Shown here one piece after another: positions 58,736 through 64,000 of a stretch of DNA of 64,000 bases. Source of the DNA: Caenorhabditis remanei (taxonomy: Eukaryota; Nematoda; Chromadorea; Rhabditida; Rhabditidae); NCBI RefSeq assembly GCF_010183535.1, contig NC_071329.1, positions 10,416,001 through 10,480,000 of the forward strand, in the 5' to 3' direction. Position 1 is the first letter of the stretch. Each line of letters starts with the position of its first letter. Both the position numbers and the translations under genes were made by a program. The notes below the pieces were generated by a model. The model saw only the letters and a program-made list of their open reading frames with translations. It did not search any database and had not been told where the DNA came from.

Positions 58736-60916
58736 ATGCTGAATCGATTCTCCCCCGCCAGGTAAGAAGAAAGTAGAAAAAATACCAACATTTAGGAATC
58801 ATTTCGCCACATTCAATATTAAAGTTCTCCGAGTTGTGTCAAGAAGAGACTTACAATTGTGTTATGTTAACATTTATCATTCCAGCATTCGACGTATATC
58901 AACAACAGCTAGATGCTGCAGTGATAAAAATGAACCGGATCTATCCGATCCAAAAACTTTGGCACTTCATAAACTGTATCGTCCAGAACGTATTACACCA
59001 TCGAAACGTGGAATTGATTTGCTCAAACAACCTGGATTGAACAAAGGAATGGCTTTCTCTTTGCATGAACGACAATATCTTGGCATTCACGGTCTTTTGC
59101 CACCAGCATTCATGACTGAAGAGCAGCAAGCCTACCGTATCATTACGAAGCTTCGGCAACAACCAGATAATTTGGCCAAGTATATTCAACTTGATTCTCT
59201 TCAAGACCGTAATGAAAAGTTGTACTATCGAGTTCTTTGTGACAATGTCAAGGAATTGATGCCAATTGTGTATACTCCTACTGTCGGTCAAGCTTGTCAG
59301 CATTTTGGATTCATCTACCGAAATCCAAAAGGACTTTATGTTACCATCAATGACAACAGCATCAGTAAGATTTATCAGATTCTTGCCAATTGGCATACCG
59401 AAAACGTACGTGCTATTGTTATCACTGACGGAGAACGTATTCTTGGACTTGGAGATCTTGGAACATATGGAATCGGAATTCCGGTTGGAAAACTTGCACT
59501 TTACGTTGCTCTCGCTGGAATTCGTCCAGAATGGTGTCTCCCTGTTATTCTTGATGTTGGAACCGACAATACAGAACTTTTGAACGATCCATTTTACACA
59601 GGATTGAGAAGAAAACGTGTTCGTGGTCCAGAATACGACTCACTTGTTGATAACTTCATGAAGGCTGCTACAAAGAGATTCGGAAGAGATACTCTAATTC
59701 AGTTTGAAGACTTCGGAAATCAAAATGCATACAGACTGCTCGATAGATACAAGGGAGAGTACTGTATGTTCAACGATGACATCCAAGGTGAGTTTTTGAT
59801 CCACTCATTAATACTTTATTGTTGAAAAAAACTAATAGTTTCAATTCAGGAACCGCTGCGGTCGTCGTTGCTGGCCTTCTTGCCTCTACTCGTGTGACAA
59901 AGAAGAAACTTTCTCAAGAGAAAATTGTCTTCTTAGGGGCGGGAGGAGCAGCAACTGGTGTCGCTGAAATGTGTGTTCGTCAAATGATGGATGAAGGTCT
60001 GACTGAAGAAGAAGCGTGCGGCCGTATTTATATGGTTGACATCGAAGGACTCATCACCACTTCACGAATCAAGTCTCTTGGTGAAAGACACGTGAAGTTC
60101 GCTAAAGATCTTCCAGATACTAAGAATCTACTTGAAGTTGTGAGAACTGTAAAACCAGGAGCACTGATTGGCGCGTCAACTGTAGCTGGAGCTTTCACTG
60201 AAGAGATCATCAGAGAGATGGCCAAGAACAATCCACGTCCAATTATTTTTGCTTTGTCTAATCCAACCAGCAAAGCGGAATGCACTGCTGAAACTGCCTA
60301 TAGATGCACCAACGTAAGTTTACAACTCGATGAACACCATTAAATAACTTTTTCAGGGTGCCGTACTTTTCGCTTCCGGATCTCCATTCGAGAATGTCGA
60401 GTTGAATGGAAAACTCTATAAACCAGGACAAGGAAACAATGCTTACATCTTCCCAGGAGTTGCTCTTGGAGCTGTTCTGTTTGCTGTCAAAAATATTCCC
60501 GACAAATTATTCCTTCTCGCTGCTCGTATGGTTGCTGAAGCTGTGTCAGAAAAATCTCTCTACACATACTCTCGTGTTTACCCTCGTCTCAAAGATATTC
60601 GTGAACTGTCTGTCAAAATCGCTGTCGAAGTTGGAGAATATTGTTACCGTCATGATTTGGCTACACTCCATCCAAAACCAGACGATATGGTAAGTTTTCC
60701 ATAAAATGAGAAGATATATCGAGATTCTACCCTGTCACATTCTTTTCAAAATGCACTATCACTAGTTAACGTTTTCAGGAAATGTTCATCCGTCAAAACT
60801 TATACAGCGTTGAATATGATGAGTTGATCAATAAGACCTACGAATGGCCAGCCAAAGATTCGAAGCACGGATTCCCGGTTCCCGTTTTGAGAAGAACCTC
60901 AATGGACGAAGAATAA
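58736..60916 (+). CDS. men-1: malic enzyme, probably mitochondrial
   Basis: Oxidative decarboxylation of malate to pyruvate with NAD(P). Exons 58736-58761, 58886-59787, 59850-60313, 60357-60689, 60779-60916, giving 620 residues. The N-terminus MLNRFSPASIRRISTTARCC is Arg/Ser-rich without acids, a mitochondrial presequence. Domain 1 has LRQQPDNLAKYIQLDSLQDR, VGQACQHFG and VITDGERILGLGDLG. The metal site is in EDFGNQNAYRLLDRY and CMFNDDIQGTAA. The nucleotide-binding loop is FLGAGGAATGVAEM. Then FALSNPTSKAECTAE and FPGVALGAVL. All expected motifs are present, so activity is likely. Ortholog of C. elegans Y48B6A.12. Its AATAAA at 61150-61155 lies 108 bp before the acceptor of the next gene, implying an operon. 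Confidence 0.93.
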
Positions 60917-61261
60917 TTTTTTTTTTAAGTTTTCGAACTTTCTCTTCCATCTCATTTGTCTCTAGTCTCTCTTCAGTTTTACCCTTCTTCATTGTCGATT
61001 ATTGTTTTGTCATTATTCTTCCATTATTTTTCTCTATTCCTTCTTTCTAAGTCCCTGCATCTAACGTTTCCCAATTCTTAATGTCTACGTGTATAGCATA
61101 ATCCCGGATTTCTATTGCTGTCCTTCTTTTAACCAGATTTAGTTTAAAAAATAAAAAATGAAAGTAATTTTGTAAAAAGTTAAATAACGCATAGTGGATT
61201 TCCAGTAGTAGATGTCGTTCTTATAAAAAATTCACGAGTTCTAACCTGAAATACAATTTCC

Positions 61262-61263
61262 AG
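61262..61263 (+). promoter_or_regulatory. candidate SL2 trans-splice acceptor
   Basis: CAATTTCCAG ends at 61263, one base before the ATG of the decarboxylase gene and 108 bp after the malic enzyme AATAAA. Spacing is typical of an internal operon gene. Confidence 0.55.
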
Positions 61264-61264
61264 A

Positions 61265-62471
61265 ATGTCTCAAAATGAATCCGGAATGTCAGAAGTAACG
61301 GTGGAGGTTCCTATGAATATAGCACTTGTCAAGTATTGGGGAAAACGAGATGAGAAACTCATCTTACCACTGAATGATTCGATTTCATTAACGGTTGATA
61401 AACTGACGGCTAGAACAACAATCCGAATGATTCAAGGAGTTGGGAAGCATACGGTATAAAGAAATATATCAATTGAAATCCGGAATTAAATTCTTTCAGG
61501 TTGAAATCAACGACGAAAAAGTAGAGTTAAGTTCGAATAAACGGTATCAAACAGTCTTTGATGAAGCACTTCGATTACAAAGAAAACGGAAAGAAGATTC
61601 AAACGGAAATGAAAATAGATCAGTATCGCATCATTTCGAAGTAATCTCCACAACGAACTTTCCCGTTGCTGCTGGACTTGCATCATCTGCTGCTGGTTTC
61701 GCAGCGATTGCTTTGGCGATTCAGCAACTTTTAAACCTGGATGACATCCAGGCTAATCGATTAGCGAGAATAGGATCTGGCAGTGCTTGTAGAAGCATGT
61801 CCGGAGGGCTTGTTCACTGGAAAAAAGGAGAAAAAGACGATGGCTCCGATTGCGTTGCTGTTAAAACTAACGATGATAACTGGGCAGATCTTTATTGTGT
61901 TATTTTGGTATTTAATGATGGATGTAAGAAAGTTGGATCAAGTGAAGGGATGAGATGGACTAGAGAAACCTCGACACTTCTCAAACATCGAATTGAGAAG
62001 GTTGTTCCCGAACGAATCGATTTAATCAAGAAGGCGTATGCAACAAGAAACTTCGAAGATCTGGCCCGTGTTATTATGGCTGATAGTAATCAATTCCACG
62101 CAATTTGTCTCGATACGGTACCGCCTATTCGATATTTGAATGAATCTTCGTGGCAGCTAATAGAAACTGTTGAAAAGTTCAATCAGCCAGAAATAAAAGC
62201 TGCGTACACCTTCGATGCTGGACCGAATGCATGTGTTATTGTGCAAAAGTAAGACAGATTTGAATTTTGTGAAAATGGTGATGTTTTTAGGAAGGATGTT
62301 TCAAAATTCATCAAGGCCCTCATTCGCGATATTCAAATCAACACCGATGATTTGGAAACATTGCCAGAAGAATTCAGATCTATCGAATATCAAAAAGATG
62401 AAGGAACCGAGAATAATTTTGTATGCACGAAACTGGTTGTCAGTTCCATGGGAAGTGGACCGGAGATTTGA
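61265..62471 (+). CDS. diphosphomevalonate decarboxylase
   Basis: GHMP-kinase-fold enzyme converting mevalonate diphosphate to isopentenyl diphosphate, the last step of the mevalonate pathway; in worms this feeds isoprenoids such as dolichol, ubiquinone side chain and prenyl groups. Exons 61265-61453, 61500-62248, 62291-62471, giving 372 residues. Motifs: [32 protein letters not shown], the phosphate loop [36 protein letters not shown] (catalytic Ser/Arg region), [12 protein letters not shown], and [13 protein letters not shown] with the catalytic Asp. Complete by length and motifs. Corresponds to C. elegans Y48B6A.13 and follows the malic enzyme at operon spacing. Confidence 0.93.
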
Positions 62472-62992
62472 ACCCATCCAAGAACTTAGAGTTAATTTAG
62501 GATATATATCTTGTTGAATGTTTTAATGTCATAATTTTAAACTGAAAGAATATTTATTAATGTTGTTATGAAATGAATTGACGAATAGATTGTAGCTTTA
62601 TAGGAGATACATGTTAATTGATTTTCATTGAACCAATTTTTGGAATTTTCAATGAGATTGAGCAGTGAGGTAATTTCAGATGTGTGTATATTCTTCAACT
62701 TGGTTTAGAAAATTGAAGCTCCACGATCAGTAATAGGATAGTATTCATTGAGGAGCTAGAAGTGAAAAATGTTGATGACAAGCAGTTGAATATGTAGATG
62801 AATGTGAATTGTGAATAAATTGAAAAAAATGAAAGAGATTGGGGGAAGAAAGATGATGGCGAAAGACATTTTGGGTTTTTATACAAAAGAAAAATTAGTA
62901 AATATGCAAAATTGGGAATGGATCACAACCGATGAAGGTGTCATAAGATTTGAAAAGGTATTTGAGTCAATAATTTAATTTTCAGTTACACT
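62472..62992. other. convergent intergenic gap
   Basis: Between the decarboxylase (+) and a minus-strand gene. AT-rich with short unsupported open frames. Confidence 0.45.
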
Positions 62993-63970
62993 TCAGAATT
63001 GAGTCGACGTCTTCTTTTTCAGACTTCGTCGTTTTTTAGGTATTTCATCATGTGGCACTACTTCTGTAAGCCATGAGTCATCTTCGACAGAAGTATGACT
63101 CCGAAGACGTGGATTGGATGCTCCAACTTCTTGATAATCAAGAGAGTGCTGAAAGAAAAGGAGAGGGATTCAGATCATAGTTTCTTAAAAGGGTTACACT
63201 TGGATTAGCAGCAAATGCAGTTGCTCTCATTTGCATTTTCAGAGATTTCCGTCTTGTTGGCACACTTTCATCGGAAATGTTTGAAATATTGGACTTTGAA
63301 CTTGTCTGAAAGGGGGTTCGTGATTAGACAGTTTCATACGATTTTTACCTGAAGAGGAGCTCTGGCTGGTTTAGGAATTGGTAACGGGGAGGGTTTATCT
63401 TCGATTGCAACAGATCCGAAATAGTCAACTGATTTAGAAGATGTCTTTTTAGCGGAAGCAACTGGAGATAAGAACCATTCACTCCGAGATTTCATTCTTC
63501 TTGCTTGATTTTCGTGAACATATTGAAGATAAGAAAGGGATCGATCTCCACCACAAGCAGTCAATGGGCGAATTATATCCAAATCACTGAGTTCTTCGAT
63601 ATCAGATGTTGCCTCAAGCAAAACCTGGAACCGACACATATGGGGCCTTAATTATAGTTAACACGGCCTCCAGCGGAGGCCCTCTCAATGCACTGCGCGC
63701 AGTACTTTGAGAGGGCCTCTGCAGGAGGCCGTGAGTTAACATCTGATTAAAATTTATTGGAAAAGATTTCCGAGGCTATGATAGTGAGTTTGGAGTCTGA
63801 TTCCATTCATATTTTTTATTTTAAATAATATAACTAACCTCTCCAACACTGCTACTCAATCGATTATTCAGACGGGCCATTGTTGGCATTGGCTTTGTTG
63901 AAATGCGACTTGTACTAGGTTGATCTCTATTTCTTATTGGTTCATTCTCTTGAATCGTTGGCACGCTCAT
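62993..63970 (-). CDS. unrecognised basic, Ser-rich protein
   Basis: Exons 63970-63839, 63624-63349, 63305-63198, 63148-62993, giving 223 residues, all joined in phase 0. The sequence is polar, without membrane segments or Cys framework: MSVPTIQENEPIRNRDQPST at the start, an acidic stretch (LLEATSDIEELSDLDIIRPL), then a Ser/Lys/Arg-rich tail (VPTRRKSLKMQMRA) ending KKRRSLKKKTSTQF, which looks like a nuclear localisation signal. RRKSL and KRRSL are basophilic-kinase-type sites. The predicted start lies 10 bases after an AATTTCAG acceptor at the right window edge, so the gene appears complete apart from any upstream exon. Its first intron holds a 72-nt hairpin. Function unknown. Confidence 0.68.
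63662..63733. repeat. near-perfect 72-nt hairpin in an intron
   Basis: Arms of 33 nt with about 29 pairs (including a G-T wobble) around a GCGCGC loop. Outer ten bases are CACGGCCTCC and GGAGGCCGTG. The hairpin is bordered by GTTAA on the left and AGTTAAC on the right, so TTAA may be a target duplication. It sits in the first intron of the gene at 62993-63970. Read as a small foldback MITE or a small-RNA-like hairpin. Confidence 0.7.
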
Positions 63971-64000
63971 TGAAAAACAACCTGAAATTGTTGGATTCAG

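Noticed and set aside
58268..58742. Plus-strand open frames of 82 and 145 codons upstream of malic enzyme
   Set aside because: They overlap each other in different frames, are Phe/Ser/Leu-rich and run into the men-1 start; the region is better read as promoter and leader.
62455..62485. GGAGATTTGAACCC resembling a tRNA T-loop
   Set aside because: It lies across the end of the decarboxylase coding sequence and no cloverleaf can be built around it.
1..64000. CRISPR arrays, rRNA, tRNA, horizontally acquired operons or viral genes
   Set aside because: None seen: no regularly spaced direct repeats, no rRNA or tRNA signatures, and all recognisable genes are intron-bearing nematode genes.

Overview
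The window is nuclear DNA from a Caenorhabditis-type nematode. It is AT-rich, with many short introns (about 41-60 bp) ending in TTTCAG, coding exons that recur across both strands, and probable operons. Several proteins are recognisable nematode orthologs. From memory, the C. elegans counterparts (Y51H1A.3-.6, Y48E1B.12, Y48B6A.11-.14) lie on chromosome II. They sit closer together and in a different arrangement here, so this looks like the equivalent arm of another Caenorhabditis species. No species name is supported by the sequence alone.

Layout. 1-294: 3' end of an unrecognised plus-strand gene. 3.1-4.0 kb (-): small secreted protein. 5.55-11.15 kb (-): a RUN plus Rubicon-homology protein with three apparent start exons. 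12.0-18.25 kb (+): a likely three-gene operon of NDUFB8, ing-3 and a class II histone deacetylase. 18.8-21.9 kb (+): mcd-1. 22.5-25.5 kb (-): small single-pass membrane protein with a long first intron. 28.2-29.3 kb (-): F-box-type orphan. 29.7-30.5 kb (+): borealin-like csc-1. 30.9-35.0 kb (-): four sigma-type glutathione S-transferases. 36.3-38.3 kb (+): secreted TolB-like propeller with a GPI signal. 38.5-39.7 kb (-): glutamine synthetase. 40.0-41.8 kb (-): DDX43-like helicase. 44.6-46.6 kb (+): Cys-containing GPI-type secreted protein. 47.0-47.9 kb (-): CCDC25. 49.4-49.7 kb (-): HMG-box protein. 54.3-57.2 kb (+): KDM4-type demethylase jmjd-2. 58.7-62.5 kb (+): malic enzyme followed by diphosphomevalonate decarboxylase, probably co-transcribed. 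63.0-64.0 kb (-): unrecognised basic protein.

Several genes act in chromatin (ing-3, HDAC, mcd-1, hmg-1.1, jmjd-2, csc-1) and several in mitochondria or central metabolism (NDUFB8, malic enzyme, glutamine synthetase, mevalonate pathway). Nothing indicates that they form one system. Mobile DNA is modest but well preserved: two hAT-type insertions with perfect 8-bp target duplications, one diverged relative, one short inverted-repeat element and one near-perfect 72-nt hairpin. I saw no rRNA, tRNA or CRISPR. The window looks like an ordinary chromosome segment. The items most worth checking are the alternative starts of the Rubicon-like gene, the hAT insertions, the intronic hairpin, the motif cluster near 50.5-52.1 kb and the strand-ambiguous locus near 28 kb. 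All exon boundaries were read by eye from splice signals and reading frame.
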